Assembly (NCBI GenBank): GCA_003254905.1 | Contig: QANU01099245.1 | Span: 62,001 to 126,000, forward strand | Source of the DNA: Nissolia schottii | Lineage: Eukaryota > Streptophyta > Magnoliopsida > Fabales > Fabaceae | Length of the DNA: 64,000 nt | Direction: 5' to 3' | Shown here: one piece after another, positions 22,759-35,127 of the stretch | Layout: each line of letters begins with the position of its first letter | Numbering within the stretch: the stretch's first letter is position 1 | Position numbers and translations under genes: made by a program | Notes under the pieces: generated by a model | Told to the model about the DNA's origin: nothing | The model's input: only the letters and a program-made list of their open reading frames with translations | Database searches by the model: none

Positions 22759-22940
22759 ACTATATATTTTCACTCCTCCATACAACATTTGGATTAAGAG
22801 TGACATAATTTTGTTATTATCATTAATGGTTATATAATACCCACATTCTACTATATATTTTCACTCTTCCATAAAGCATTTGGATTAAGGGTGACATAAT
22901 TTTGTTATTAGCATTAAGGGTTACATAATACCCACATTCA
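22759..22940. repeat. 91-bp tandem duplication
   Basis: Two adjacent copies (22759-22849 and 22850-22940) start ACTATATATTTTCACTC and end ATAATACCCACATTC, with few differences. Non-coding. The period happens to equal that of soybean centromeric repeats, but the sequence does not resemble them as I remember them. Confidence 0.85.
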
Positions 22941-24853
22941 CGTGATATTTCCTGCATATATATTGAACATTTACCTATCAAAGCTAATCTTTCCAGAATC
23001 TCCTCTAAAAGACAAAACAAAAATTAACATAATATTCAAAATGAAATTAAGTTATGAAATAAATTTACAAATAGTAAGTAATGAAAAGCAGTAAAATTCC
23101 ACATGAAACTCATCTAGAAAAACTTCTCCATAGGGATTGCAATGTATATCTATGAATATATCTGAAATTTTTTGTCTATGGGATTAGAACGATGGTAAAA
23201 TTCGCCCGTGAATAAAAATGATATGTGGATGAGAATTTGCTACTTGATCCAATAATCTAATAAATAATCATGTAATTTCATATTTATTATATTTATTATC
23301 TCACTTTTAATTATTTTTAATAAATCAAACAAGAAAATATCAACAGAAAATAAAATAAAATTATGCTTAAAGTTTAATAACTCAAAATAAAACCTAAACT
23401 GAAATTTTTTTTAAGCCCATGCCCTTTCCATCCCTAAAACACAAACTCAAAAAGAAAAAAAATAACGTTCACCCTTCAGGGAAAAAAAAAAAACAAACAC
23501 TACTCTATCTTTTAACTAAAACTAAAACTCTCTCTTCCATCTCCTCTCATCCTCAGTTGCATCTGCTGCTGCTGCTGTGTTCTCCGGCGGCCCCTCAGTC
23601 CCTCACACAGCGTTCTCCGTTTAGCCACGCCGAAGGTACTTCTTCCCCCATCCAATTTCGAAATTCGCCTTCGCAATTCACCCCGCATTTATTCTCACTG
23701 TTCGTTTTAATCTGATTCGGATCCACGCGCTCATCCATCTTTTTAACGCTTTCCCCTTTTACCCTTCTGAATTGCTCTATTCGTTACTTTGATTAGGGTT
23801 TTGTTTTGATTTGGGTTTGCTGTTTCTGAGAGATGGTTTGGGTTTAGCTTATTTGTGAAGTCAATCAAAATCAAACATGCATTAAGGCGTTTTGTATGGG
23901 CTATTTTTTTTTTTCATTGGGTGTGAACATCGATGAGTATATATTGAGCTTGGGTTGGACTTGTGAGGTTCCAATTTGCGCATTGTGCCCCTTTACTAGT
24001 TTTGATTTATATGGTGAGTATTTATTAGAGTATATTTTGTTTCTAATAATGCGCTGCTTTCAGCTCAGTTTTATGGTGTTATTGTGCCCGAGTGCAAGTG
24101 GCGGGTGGGGGTTAGTGGTGTGATGGCTGATTTAAAATTTTGTTTTTCATTTGTTCTGAAGAAAAATTTGAATTCTTTTTCATGAATCAAATCAAAGCAA
24201 TTGTACTTGCCCTATTTCTTTTGTTGAGGTAAATGGGGACGCTTTACAGCTTGAGTCTGCAGGTAATCAGAAGGCCTATTGATTATTTCAATTTATATTG
24301 TTTTTAGTGTATATGAGTGCTTGTTAGAAGTCCCTCACATTGTTCTCCGTTTAGTGGGTATATTATTTTACTAGTGTATATTAAAGAATGACGACCAACC
24401 GCTGCTCAATATGATTGTTATACTCATATATCCAAGTTATTAACCTAATGATTTAGTCTTCCATGTTACCATGTTCAATTCTTAGCAGTACACTAGCGGA
24501 AACATGCCTTAACTAAGTTATTTTCCATGTACTATTTCATATAAGGATTTTTTTTTATTATAAAAAAATAAAAAATTTCACAGGCAGACCTATCAGGTTC
24601 TAGGTCAGGTCAGACTAAAAAACAGCCTATAATAATTAACAGGCAAACCCAAGCCAAAAATTAGTGAGACAGACCTGGTGTGTTCCCACTCCTATATGAG
24701 GTGGATGATTGAATATGGAAAAGAATATCTGCTTGAGACATATATTAAAAATTTGGAGGGTATTACTTGGCCTCGTTGCCATCACACTTACAGTTTTTAC
24801 CCAAAGACACCCTAATGTTAATATTTTCCACCAGCCGTCACCATTTTTTAAAA
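22941..24853. other. Intergenic region with a possible orphan leader exon near 23500-23636
   Basis: The segment 23520-23636 is CT-rich with a CTG run and ends in a donor-like GAAG|GTACTT. It looks like a 5' untranslated exon. Part of it (AGTCCCTCACACAGCGTTCT then CCGTTTAG, about 23597-23624) recurs in altered form at 24329-24354. It may be a distal leader of FCF1 or the relic of another gene. Nothing else is recognisable. Confidence 0.35.
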
Positions 24854-25031
24854 AGCCCAATCAGTTACTGGGCTGGCGTTGTCTCCCCTACAGTTTCCGG
24901 TTTAGGGTCCGTAAGTTTGAAGGCCCAATAATTTGCGGTTATACTCTTATCTCTCCCACCGCCATCTCAAAACTCATCAGCCACGCTGTTCTGGGCGGCA
25001 AGCTCTTTCTTTGTTTTTTGGTTTAGGGTTT
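24854..25031 (+). promoter_or_regulatory. FCF1 promoter: site II boxes plus telo-box
   Basis: AGCCCA at 24854-24859, TGGGCT at 24869-24874 and GGCCCA at 24922-24927 are site II-type motifs. TTAGGGTTT at 25023-25031 is a telo-box (AAACCCTAA on the complement), 21 bases upstream of the ATG. The pairing of these two motifs is typical of plant ribosome-biogenesis and ribosomal-protein genes (established), which fits FCF1. Confidence 0.7.
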
Positions 25032-25051
25032 CTGCGTCGTCTCCGGCCACG

Positions 25052-27974
25052 ATGGGCAAAGCAAAGAAAGGACCCAAATTCGCGGTTATGAAGAAGGTCG
25101 TCACTTCCAAAGCTATCAAGAGGTGAATCCCTCATTCAATTTTAATTATTCTATTATCTTTTTGCTTTTGCTATGTTTTAATTGCTTGTATCCCTATGTT
25201 GCGATAAAATTCAGCTATAAAGAACAAGTTCTGAACCCTAATAAGAAGGACCTTGACAAGGAAAAGCTTCCTAGAAATGTGTAAGTTTCTTTTTGTTTTT
25301 TGTTTTTTGTTTTTTGTTTTATCATTTTTCACCAATTCGGTTTTCAATAATCCGGTGGTTCGAATTTGCGTTATTTAGGCCATATCTTTCTTCGGCGCTT
25401 TTCTTTGAATACAATACTCAGTTGGGACCTCCTTATCGTGTTTTGGTCGATACTAACTTCATCAATTTCTCCATCCAAAATAAAGTGAGTGTGGCTTCCT
25501 TTTTTATATTTATTGTTTTTGCTTTTTTTTTTTTTAAAGTTGAACTTGAGTTCATTGCGGTTAGATTTGTTTTCCTGTTTCATGTACATAATTGAACGGT
25601 TATGTCTGCCTCTTCATGCATCTCTTGCCATGGAGTATTTTTGTTCATGTATGTAGTATATATATGAGCTGATTGTGTGTGACTTGTGTGTCGACGAAGA
25701 TATGCATATGATTGTCACACGCTTTTATATATCACACGTTCACTCGCTATCAATAAATTAATATGCTTAATCATTTTAGCATGTGAGCGGATTAAAATCA
25801 ACTAATGTACACTGTTAGTTTTACATTTGATGTTTCCTTGTTGGTGGCTGACACAATTCTTTGGCTTTGTTTATGCAGTTGGATCTGGTGAAGGGAATGA
25901 TGGACTGTCTATATGCGAAATGTGAGTTTGAAGTAAATGGTTACTATCTTAATTTGTGAATTACTTCTCCTAGTTTACTTAACTGATGGGTTTCCCATGA
26001 AGTTTAAACATTATGCTATGATAGCTGTGACAGGACTAAAAAGATGGTGTTTGCTATGGCGCATTGAATATTTGAATCAAACATATTATTCTCTTCTTGA
26101 CGTTGTTCTATCAATATTTTTTATTTTCAGGCACGCCTTGTATCACGGACTGTGTGATAGCAGAACTTGAAAAGTTAGGTCAGAAATATCGTGTAGCGCT
26201 AAGGTAGATGTTATGCCTCTTGCCTTGATATTATTGATCGTTTGGCCTATATTTTCTTACACTTGTAATGTTCATGTAAATTAAACATTATCAAATATAC
26301 ATGCTGTGCTTGTGCATTCTTTTTGCAAGATTTCTTCTTCAGCATGTGCTTTATTAATCAAAATTTTGGTTGGAAAAGAAAATGTACCTTTGTTCCCTTT
26401 GGGATCCCTAACTCTTTTCAAAAGAAAAGAAATCAGATATCCCACATGTAATTTCACTCATTGTCACATTTTGTTAAAAATTAGATAGACATTTGGAGCT
26501 CTAATACAGGTGAATTAAATTACACTGAGCAAAACATCTCTCTCCAAATGATACTGATAAAGGGTGAAGCAAATCACAGGACTTGCCGATATTATTTTCC
26601 TTTGAAACATCATGGTTGTGTTCTGTCAGCCTATTTGTTCCTGCTGCTATTGGTCATATTTCTCATATAGGCCATTTCTTGATTCAGCAGAGAAAATAAA
26701 TGATATTATATTATTCTTTGCATTCTAGTTTCAGTTTCTTGGTGTATTACTTTATCCCTTATTCCCTGTTCTACGTGACAGGATTGCAAAGGATCCTCGA
26801 TTCGAGAGAATACTCTGTGATCATAAAGGGACCTATGCTGATGACTGCCTTGTTGAGAGAGTTACAAGGGTGCGGTTTTATTTTTTAGCATTTGTTAAAC
26901 GTTTGTTTCAGAATCAGTTGGGAGCAAATATGATATTAAGATTCTTTATGGTTTCTGGGCTTGGCCACTTGACAAACAATAACTGTTAGGTTCTTTACAT
27001 TTTTGTTTTGTTCAATGATCAAGGCAATCTAGGAAGATGGTAACTATTTTTTCTTTAATTTGGAAATACATGTCAATTGGTTGCACTTGCACATTAGATA
27101 TTTATTTCTTATTTCATCTGACTGGGATATTTCAAATCTTTTAGCTGTATATTCTATCTAGATTACTTTTAACAAATTTCTACTGCTGCTTTTGAGATGG
27201 AAATTGAATCAGTACAATATTTGGATGCTTATATTTTGCAGTTACTCATACTATCCTCCCTATTAATAGAATTTTGATTTTTCAGAATTTGCGGTGACAT
27301 TTTTCTCGATTTTGAACTCATTGCTAATCTAATGTGTGTGATTGAGTATCATTGTTTCATTCTTGGTGTTTACCCTTACTATCCTAATTCTTGGCTTTTG
27401 CAACTATATTGATTTCAGTGAACAATTGTCTTGGTAATAATTTCAAAATAAAAAAAACTTTAGGGATTAGTCTCTTTCTCTGGTAATAGAGTTGGGGGAA
27501 ACTCTGGTGGCACCAAGAAAATTAAAGTAACTGATCACTCATAGCTGCTGCTTATTTCATTGCTTTTTTCCCCCTCATTTTATTTACATACAACATTTTC
27601 TTGGAAACAGCATAAGTGCTACATTGTTGCAACATGTGATCGGGACTTGAAGAGAAGGATCCGGAAGGTAAAGTCATTTAACTGTTCTCTGCTTTCATTA
27701 TTCTAATATTGGACCCAATTGCATGATCCAAGAACTTGGTTTCTGTATTGCAGATTCCTGGTGTGCCAATAATGTACATCACCCAACACAGGTACTCATG
27801 TGAGCGGTTACCTGAAGCAACAATTGGCGGAGGTAAATACTCTGGATTATACAGGACAGTATGATTTATCTGTTGCAACGTTTAATGACTAACTAGAAAA
27901 CACGAGTCTTTTCTTGATGTCTTATCTGATACTCAACTAACCAAATTCTGGTTAATGCAGGACCAAGAATATGA
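25052..27974 (+). CDS. FCF1: rRNA-processing protein FCF1 (PIN domain, SSU processome)
   Basis: Nucleolar PIN-domain protein needed for early pre-18S rRNA cleavages (family knowledge; yeast Fcf1/Utp24). Nine exons: 25052-25122, 25215-25280, 25379-25484, 25879-25921, 26131-26203, 26782-26869, 27611-27667, 27754-27832 and 27961-27974. All introns are GT-AG, and the exons sum to 597 bases, 198 residues, the same length as human FCF1. The N-terminus MGKAKKGPKFAVMKK is basic. The PIN domain begins at YRVLVDTNFINFSI, with the metal-binding Asp in VDTN. Further acidic residues lie in CVIAELEKLG, YADDCLVERV and ATCDRDLKRRIRK. The C-terminus IMYITQHRYSCERLPEAT is conserved. The last residues, GGGPRI, differ slightly from the usual GGAPR tail. 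No lesions. Confidence 0.95.
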
Positions 27975-29094
27975 TCGAGGCAGAAAAACCGGTGATGCTT
28001 TTTGTACTCAATTGTGTCGACTAAATCCTGCTACAGTACCAGGCATGTTTGGTCGTAAAGCCTTTGCTTGCTGGATTGAGAAGGACTAGAAGAAACTCTT
28101 AGTTGTATTCGGGAAATTTCCTTAGTGTAACTTAGTTGTATTCTGTCAAATTTTGTTTCCCTCATGTTGCATCACTAATATATGAAGCTGAGCTTTGAAG
28201 CGCCTAAATTACGATGCAATTTTTTTTTAATAGAGGGGGAAAAAGTGAAGTCTCTTTTGCCTAAAAGCTAAATTGTATCTGGTTCACCCCTACCATTGCG
28301 CAATACTTTATTAATACTGAATTGAAAATCTTAAAATTCAGAATCACCTCATATCCTTTGTTTAAATAGTTCACAAATATTGTACGCACAAATTATGGCC
28401 AACGTATAGGCTCTAGTACGTTTCTTTATAGTTTGGCAATTTTTTAGGCATTAGATAATTTTATGGGGGTGCCTCACGAATAGTTCTGCTTTGCATATTA
28501 TTACGGAGGCATTAAGTTCTTCTGTTTAGAATAAATTAAGGGAGTGTTAGGTTCGAGAAATACTAGTGTGTTACCATATTTAATGTATGTTCTATGATTA
28601 TCAGCTATTGATTCAATATTTCATATATTTAATTGAAATCAAGGATTGATAGTGTACATGGAGCATGCATTAAATGTGTTTCATAGTCATACAAATATTT
28701 TTCGTTATACTCATATCTTCACCATTAATTAGCATGACTTTAATATGATAATGTTCATGATAATGATGGATAGAGATGTAGACACCATCTTTTTATATTT
28801 ATTTTAAACATAAAAGGTCACTCATAGATATGATGTAACAGCAACTCATGACACATAATTATTTAGCTTGGTAATGGTAAGTCTTCATAATTATTTAGCT
28901 TAATTATCTATTTAACAATTTTATAATGATGATGATCCTAGGCAATTTTAGAGGGAAAAATAAAACGAAAAGAGTAATTAAGAAATAGTTTAGAGGAATT
29001 AAATTTCGATAATTAAAGCTAAGTAGGTAAGAGAATTTAGATTTCTCTGTACGAAATGCACAAACAATATATATTTATAATCATCATCAACAGA
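27975..29094. other. 3' flank of FCF1 and intergenic region
   Basis: FCF1 3' untranslated sequence to about 28190, then AT-rich sequence without recognised genes up to the tRNA. Confidence 0.5.
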
Positions 29095-29166
29095 GCGTTT
29101 GTAGTCCAACGGTTAGGATAATTGCCTTCCAAGCAATAGACCCGGGTTTGACTCCCGGCAAACGCA
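29095..29166 (+). tRNA. tRNA-Gly (anticodon TCC)
   Basis: A 72-base cloverleaf with acceptor stem GCGTTTG/CAAACGC, D stem GTCC/GGAT, anticodon stem ATTGC/GCAAT with loop CTTCCAA (anticodon TCC), T stem CCGGG/CCCGG with loop TTTGACT, and discriminator A. There is no intron. The B box is GGTTTGACTCC, with T at one usually C position. A short T run at 29174-29177 could serve as RNA polymerase III terminator. It decodes GGA and probably GGG. Confidence 0.95.
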
Positions 29167-29907
29167 ACTCAATTCATTTTGATGTAATTTACTGTTACAT
29201 ATTTTTCACGGGCCAGTCTTTGTGCTTTCACAACCAAAAACTGCTTTGATTCCAACACCAACACGTCACACTTTTTTCTCTTCGGATAGATTCCATCATG
29301 TCACTTTTCATCAACTTAATAATTTATTCTCGTATTTAATCACCATATTTATTATCTTTTTTTAACTATGTTGATACGAACCTTATTCATTCTTGACCTT
29401 TCACCTCGAAGTGGGTAGATTGGTACTCCAGTTTAAAGCAGAAAACTGACCCAAAAATAAAAGTTTACAGCAGAAAACTGCAATGTCATGAGCTATACAT
29501 TTTACTACGTGCAAACATTTCCCGACACATTAAAGATGCAAGTCAGTGAGTCACTGAAACATCATCCACGGCGTCAATAAACACAATTGTACATTTAAAA
29601 TGTGCCTTGGCACTAACTATAGATCGCAGTTCACATGTATTGTTAATATACACAGAATATTACGTCATCATTTGCTAGCAGAGTATTCTGACCATCATTA
29701 CTTCCGGTTCTCGGCTACTATACATGGTCATTATTCAAAGGCATTAACTAGAAATTAAAAATAATAGGAGACTCATGGTTAAAGAAAAGACAATTATGCA
29801 TCTGTGTAGATTATAGTATTATTTTCTTAACTCCTCTTTCATCCTCAAAAATAAGTGACATCTAGCCAAAATCATGGACAGCTTGCATTTGCCTAGAGAG
29901 GTATTCA
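29167..29907. other. Intergenic region and ABIL1 3' flank
   Basis: No recognised gene. The right part is probably the 3' untranslated region of the minus-strand ABIL1 gene. Confidence 0.5.
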
Positions 29908-32900
29908 TTAGATAGAACCGGTATTCAACTTCAGTGTCTTCTGCTTGACAAAGAAAGCTGATAGCATGCTTTTGCTGCGACTGGGAACTTGGACAGTCTC
30001 GCGCTGATTTCGATTGTCAAGTGATCTGAATCCTGTCAATGGTTTGGAACCCTCCAATGCATCCTGCACATACACAACCATCAGTAAATTTGTCACAACA
30101 AAGTAACTTCTCAATTCTCAAAGCATTGGGAACATGGGGAAATGAATAAATGCATCCTTCAACTCTCAGACTCGTGTGTTCATGTAAACCGACTAACTGG
30201 ACCTTATTCTCAACAATTTCAGGTACTGGTACACCAGTAAACAAAAATTCTTAAAATTTGTTTTTCCCCGGTGAGTAGGAAACAAGCATTCAAAGTTAAG
30301 AGGAGGGAAAAAAAAAGGACAAAAACACAATTACGTCAAGTGGATCTAAAATAGAATTTTATTTTATTTAGTAATTATCTTACTTTGCATAATCCAACCA
30401 ATGAGTAATTTTGGATCATATCCATTCAGTGTAAATGTAATGAATAAGAAGTACATATTTATCAGAAGTTTCCCTATGATCAAGTAGATGAGCAACATAT
30501 AGCATCAAAGGTACATGGACTACAGAACAACAAATGCATAACAACAAATGCATATTTTCTTGACTAGTGACAGTCTCTCAATTTGATGCCTTCTCAAAGT
30601 CCAAATTGGTCCTTAATATCATCATTCTATTTCCAAAGTTATGAACAAAACATGCCTCCAATGAACCTTCAAGCCCCCTAAAATTGTGGTCCAAACCATA
30701 GCCTTTTAAATCTTAATTCAACTGCACTGCCATCCTGCATCAGTTTCACTATCATGCAGAACCAAACATGCTTGTATTTAACCTCATTTTTGAGCTTCCG
30801 ATGTAGTCCACTTCAAAAAGCAACTATTTTTAATAAATATCAATTCCTAAGCAATGTACTAAAATTATCAACTGAAGCAGTTAAATACCCCCCACCCAAT
30901 CCCCATAAGTTATAGACAGCCCAAGAAAGATTTCATCAAAGAATTTACAAAACATTATATGAATTAATAGTTTTTAGAAAACACGCAAACAACTAGAAAA
31001 AAAATAGTTAAAAAGTAATTCAATAATAACCACAATTTGATTATTCTATCAAGCATGGGCCAGGCATTTGCATTCAATTGAAGAATATGACATTACCCGG
31101 CCCATGACACCCAAAGTTTGGATGGATGCACTAGAAGTTGGAACTCCATTTGGTAAGTGGGTTTGAGCTGCTGAAGGTTTCATCCATGTATTCTCTTCAT
31201 TGTCTACATGTAATGAATTGTAAGGTAGGAGCTATTACTTTTACCAGAAAGGAAAAAAAATAAAAAACACCTTCCCTATTGAAGTGATGTTTATAATAAA
31301 CAGGATACAGTTATTCAACTTACTTAAAAGGTGAAAAACCCCACCAGAGGTATCGGCAGAAAATTTTGGGTCCTTGATACTGCAAAAGTAGATGAGTTAC
31401 ATTATTAGAAACGCAGTCTGTAACCTTGCTACAATTTTGCCATCAATGTTAAAATAATGCAGTGGTAGGCTTAAACTACAGACTTACTTTGTTGAAGAAT
31501 GGGAAGTCCGTTTTTTCAAGGTAGACTTAGTTTCTGATGCTAAATGCCATGAAAGAGTTTTTGCAACAGGGGTAGCTACATACAAAAATACAAATTCAGA
31601 TGAATACTTCAAAGGTCGCTTACTGAACCAAATGAGGAAGGAGATTTTTTTTTTCCTGGGGTGTGGGGTGGGGGGGCACATACCTGAAGATTGAAGACGA
31701 TTTTTGGTTTCAAATGGATTTTGTCTTGCATCAATCTTGACTTGTGGACTGAAATGTACCTTTTTATTGGCAGAATCTAGCTTGCATTGTTGAAAAGAAA
31801 CAGAAAACCATAAGTAAAAGCAAAATATATAGAACTTTAGTGTCAATAGTTACTTCTGAAGGAAAGTGAGAGTAGTTAAGCCTACTTGGCAAAATGTAGT
31901 GCTTATGATGTCTAGGAATTACAGCTAACAACTGTTGTTGCCGAAGACCTTCTTTATCCGTGTAAATTTGGCATGTAAGAAGTCTCTGCATGTAACCAAA
32001 TATGGCACTTCAAAGCTGACTGAAAGTTTTCTCTTTAAACATGATATCTCAAAAATATTTGTAATTACCTGATTTAGAGTAGAGATCCTCAAGTCCATGG
32101 TTGGGATATCCAATGTTTGCTGCTCAAGGAGGTTGGTTAACTTGTAAGCCACAGTTCCAAGATGATCAACAGCATTCACAAGGGCTCTTACAGCATAATC
32201 TTTCAGGTTGTCAAGTACCCTGATGCATAAATAAAATACAGCTCAGGAGAAATTCATGCAGTAGTTCAACTTCAAACAACCACCCTACTGTTCTCACGAG
32301 CTGTTAAAGAAGCTACCAAAAAATCTCTAGGACACATTCAAGTCATATCCTTTTAAGGATGATCATTTCCCGTGACACAGATTCTCATCAATTTCAATAT
32401 TGGGACAGCCACACATTAGTATGAAATAAGAGGCTTTTGCACATATACAGTGATACTGATACTATAGGGAAGACTACGATTCAAGGCCCAACACAATGTA
32501 AATTAGACTGACAACAACAAATATTTTTCAGACCATTCAAAGTTTGTTATCAAAATATAAATAGTCATCTATCTTTTTATTTTTTCAAAACGAAAAAATT
32601 ATCAATTTTTACATTTTATCCACATAAAGCAAAACATACCACTTGCATTTATTGAAATATTCAATGCATCATGTAGACTAAAATTTTAGCCATAAGATTC
32701 ACACCTGGTGAGAACTACTAACTAGCAGAGTACTACAATAAAGAAACTACTCGTTCATCCTGTTTCAAGACTTTCAATCATTTACATAGAAAAGCATTTT
32801 GAAAGAAGGGGATAACACTGCCTTCTAGAACCAAAAAAAACAAAAGATATCATCAGCAGACATAATTGCTTACATTTGTTTCTGGTCACTATGGAGATAA

Positions 32901-33590
32901 GATTTTTCACAGTACTCTGCAGCAGAATATAGTTGGGGCCTCAGGTTCTTAAGTTCCTGAAATGACCATAACATGAGGACCAAAATTCGGAATTCATATG
33001 AAACACAAACTCACAATAAACCAATGAGTATCAATTTCTTTCAATATGGAAAATGTGGTGATTCCTTAATTAATAGTAAATAATCAATTGCTTCTCATGC
33101 CCTGAATGGTCCCAAATATAATTTAGGTATCCTTGACAGTCATTTATCCAAATCCTATGGGAGCAATTGCTGATTTGTGATCACGGTCATCAGCAAAATA
33201 CTAACAACACATGCCACACTAGGGGGAGAAAATGAAACTATTATTTTATATGCCTTTTAGAAGGTATAAAAGAGAGTATCCTTTTTTTTTTCTTTTTTTT
33301 TTTCTTCACAATAATGTGTGTATCTCCCAATCAGAGTGCAGCAGCATTTGTGTGGTAACTGGATTACAAATCAGTTTGATGATCAGAAATTGAAGAAAGG
33401 AGACATGTTAATTCGGGTCTAATTACAACCTAAGCACCCGACATCGACGCTAATCAGCAAGAATCAGAAATGGCAGCAAGCAATGGTAGATCTATAGAGA
33501 GAATAATACCTGCAAGGCGAAGACGAAGCCCTTGCTGCGATCCATCGAGATTTCGTCGAATGTCATGGCAGTGTGCTGCTCCAACACCAT
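29908..33590 (-). CDS. ABIL1: ABI-like protein ABIL1, SCAR/WAVE complex subunit
   Basis: Subunit of the WAVE/SCAR complex, which activates ARP2/3 actin nucleation (family knowledge). Nine exons on the minus strand: 33510-33590, 32874-32956, 32069-32219, 31886-31985, 31684-31776, 31488-31575, 31324-31379, 31097-31203 and 29908-30063. All junctions are GT-AG with consistent phases. The exons total 915 bases, 304 residues, against about 300 in Arabidopsis. The N-terminal ABI homology region includes ELKNLRPQLYSAAEYCEKSY, LVNAVDHLGTVAYKL and EGLRQQQLLAVIPRHHKHYI. The middle is variable (LSWHLASETKSTLKK, SGGVFHLL), and the C-terminus carries the plant-specific KSMLSAFFVKQKTLKL. The start is MVLEQHTAMTFDEISMDRSK; a later in-frame Met9 is possible. 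The neighbouring DUF2358 gene supports orthology to At2g46225. Confidence 0.95.
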
Positions 33591-34637
33591 CCCTGCTCTC
33601 TCTCTCTCTCTTAGGGATAAATCAAAAAACAAGTGTGAACGAATTACAGCAACAGAGACTCACTCACTCACTACAAGAACTGCATATATAACCAGCAACA
33701 TTGATTCCTCATTTTTTTTCCCTTCTTCTTTTTTAATATACAATAGATTCAATTTGTTAGGTATTTGATTTGGTTTGGTGACCAATGGAGTGAGTCAATA
33801 GCAAGTAAAAGGGAAATCAAAACGCAAAAACGATTTGTGGAGTTGAATGCAAGGGAATGGAAGGGAATATAACCACGAAATTACTTTCTTTGCTGTAACG
33901 ACAATGAACCGCCCTCGTCTGAGAAAAGACACTCTTGCCCTTGAACTTCATATTTTTTTACAGCTAAGCTACAAACACTGCCACCGGTTTTGATGGCAAG
34001 TGGGCAACTGCACTTTCTCTACTGCCCTTGAAGTTGACTCTTGGTTTTTTTGTTTTTGCCCCTTTACACCAAATCTTCCTTCCTTCTTGTTACTAGAAAC
34101 TAGAAACATAATTTCAAAATGATATGATTTAGACGTCTAGATTTTTCTGCTAATTATCTCTCACTTTTCCTATTTAAATTTACTTTTTCAATAAAGTTAT
34201 ACGATAAATTAAGCAAAATTTCTTATAAGATTTTCATTTCTTCTTCCGATGACAATTTGATGTTCCAATTATTTTGACAACATTTATAGGTTTCTTAATT
34301 TAGTATTGGATAAATGTGTCAAAATAAAAAAAATAATAATAATACAAATATACCAAAATTAGTTTATAATTCTTTAATTTGCAGTGAATATACAAAAATT
34401 AATTTAAAAATTATTCTCTCTTCTATTTCTTTTTTTGGATGTACAAAACTTACTTAAAAAATTATCTTAAAATAAAAATACATATAAAATTTAAGTTTTC
34501 TTCTTTTTTTTTTTCTATAAACATATTTTTATTATTATTCATTATGTATTTTGTGTCTCAGACATTTACGAAATATTACCTAAAATACGTGTGATATTCC
34601 ACTACTTTCAACTAACTTAAAAGGCATTAGATTCAGA
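33591..34637. other. ABIL1 promoter and intergenic region
   Basis: A CT-rich leader (CTCTCTCTCT on the minus strand, 33596-33612) precedes the ABIL1 start. The rest is AT-rich with no recognised gene and no convincing TATA box. Confidence 0.45.
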
Positions 34638-35117
34638 GTTCTGTTATCCATATATCAAAAATCATACACCATACATACACCGCGTATTTATATATATAAA
34701 GTTTGTATTTTAACTTATGTAATGTTTGTGCACTTAATTAAGTATAATTGAGAGTATCATTTATAAGTTTGTAATATTTGTATACTCGTAAAAATAAAGT
34801 TTGTACATTATTAATAGTGTATGTATGAGTGTATAAAATTAGGTGTATGTGTAGTATTTTTGTTAGATTAATTAGTGAGTTCTGCTACACGTACACCAAA
34901 AATTATACACCATACATACACCTCGTATTTATATACATAAAGTTTGTGTTTTAACTCATGTAATGTTTGTGCACTTAATTAAGTATAGTTGACAGTATCA
35001 TTTACAAGTTTGTAATGTTTGTGCACTCTTTAGAATAAAGTTTGTGCATTATTAATGATGTATGTATGAGTGTATGAAATTGGGTGTACATGTAACTTTT
35101 TTTTTGTTAATTAGTGG
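34638..35117. mobile_element. Tandem pair of MITE-like elements
   Basis: Two direct copies of about 240 bases (34638-34880 and 34881-35117) are highly similar. Each is itself bounded by inverted repeats: ATACACCATACATACAC near the left of each copy, and GTGTATGTATGAGTGTAT near the right. They share AAAGTTTGTATTTTAAC-like and AATGTTTGTGCACTTAATTA blocks. Non-coding. A head-to-tail pair suggests local duplication after insertion, or use of the first copy as a target for the second. Confidence 0.8.
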
Positions 35118-35118
35118 T

Positions 35119-35127
35119 TTATTTATC
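35119..35127. repeat. Target-site duplication, left copy
   Basis: TTATTTATC immediately before the GGACAAGGCTTA end of the Pack-MULE-like element. It is identical to 36175-36183. Nine bases is the MULE-typical length. Confidence 0.85.

Noticed and set aside
22759..22940. Centromeric satellite, because of the 91-bp period
   Set aside because: Only two copies, and the sequence does not match the soybean centromeric repeats as I remember them.
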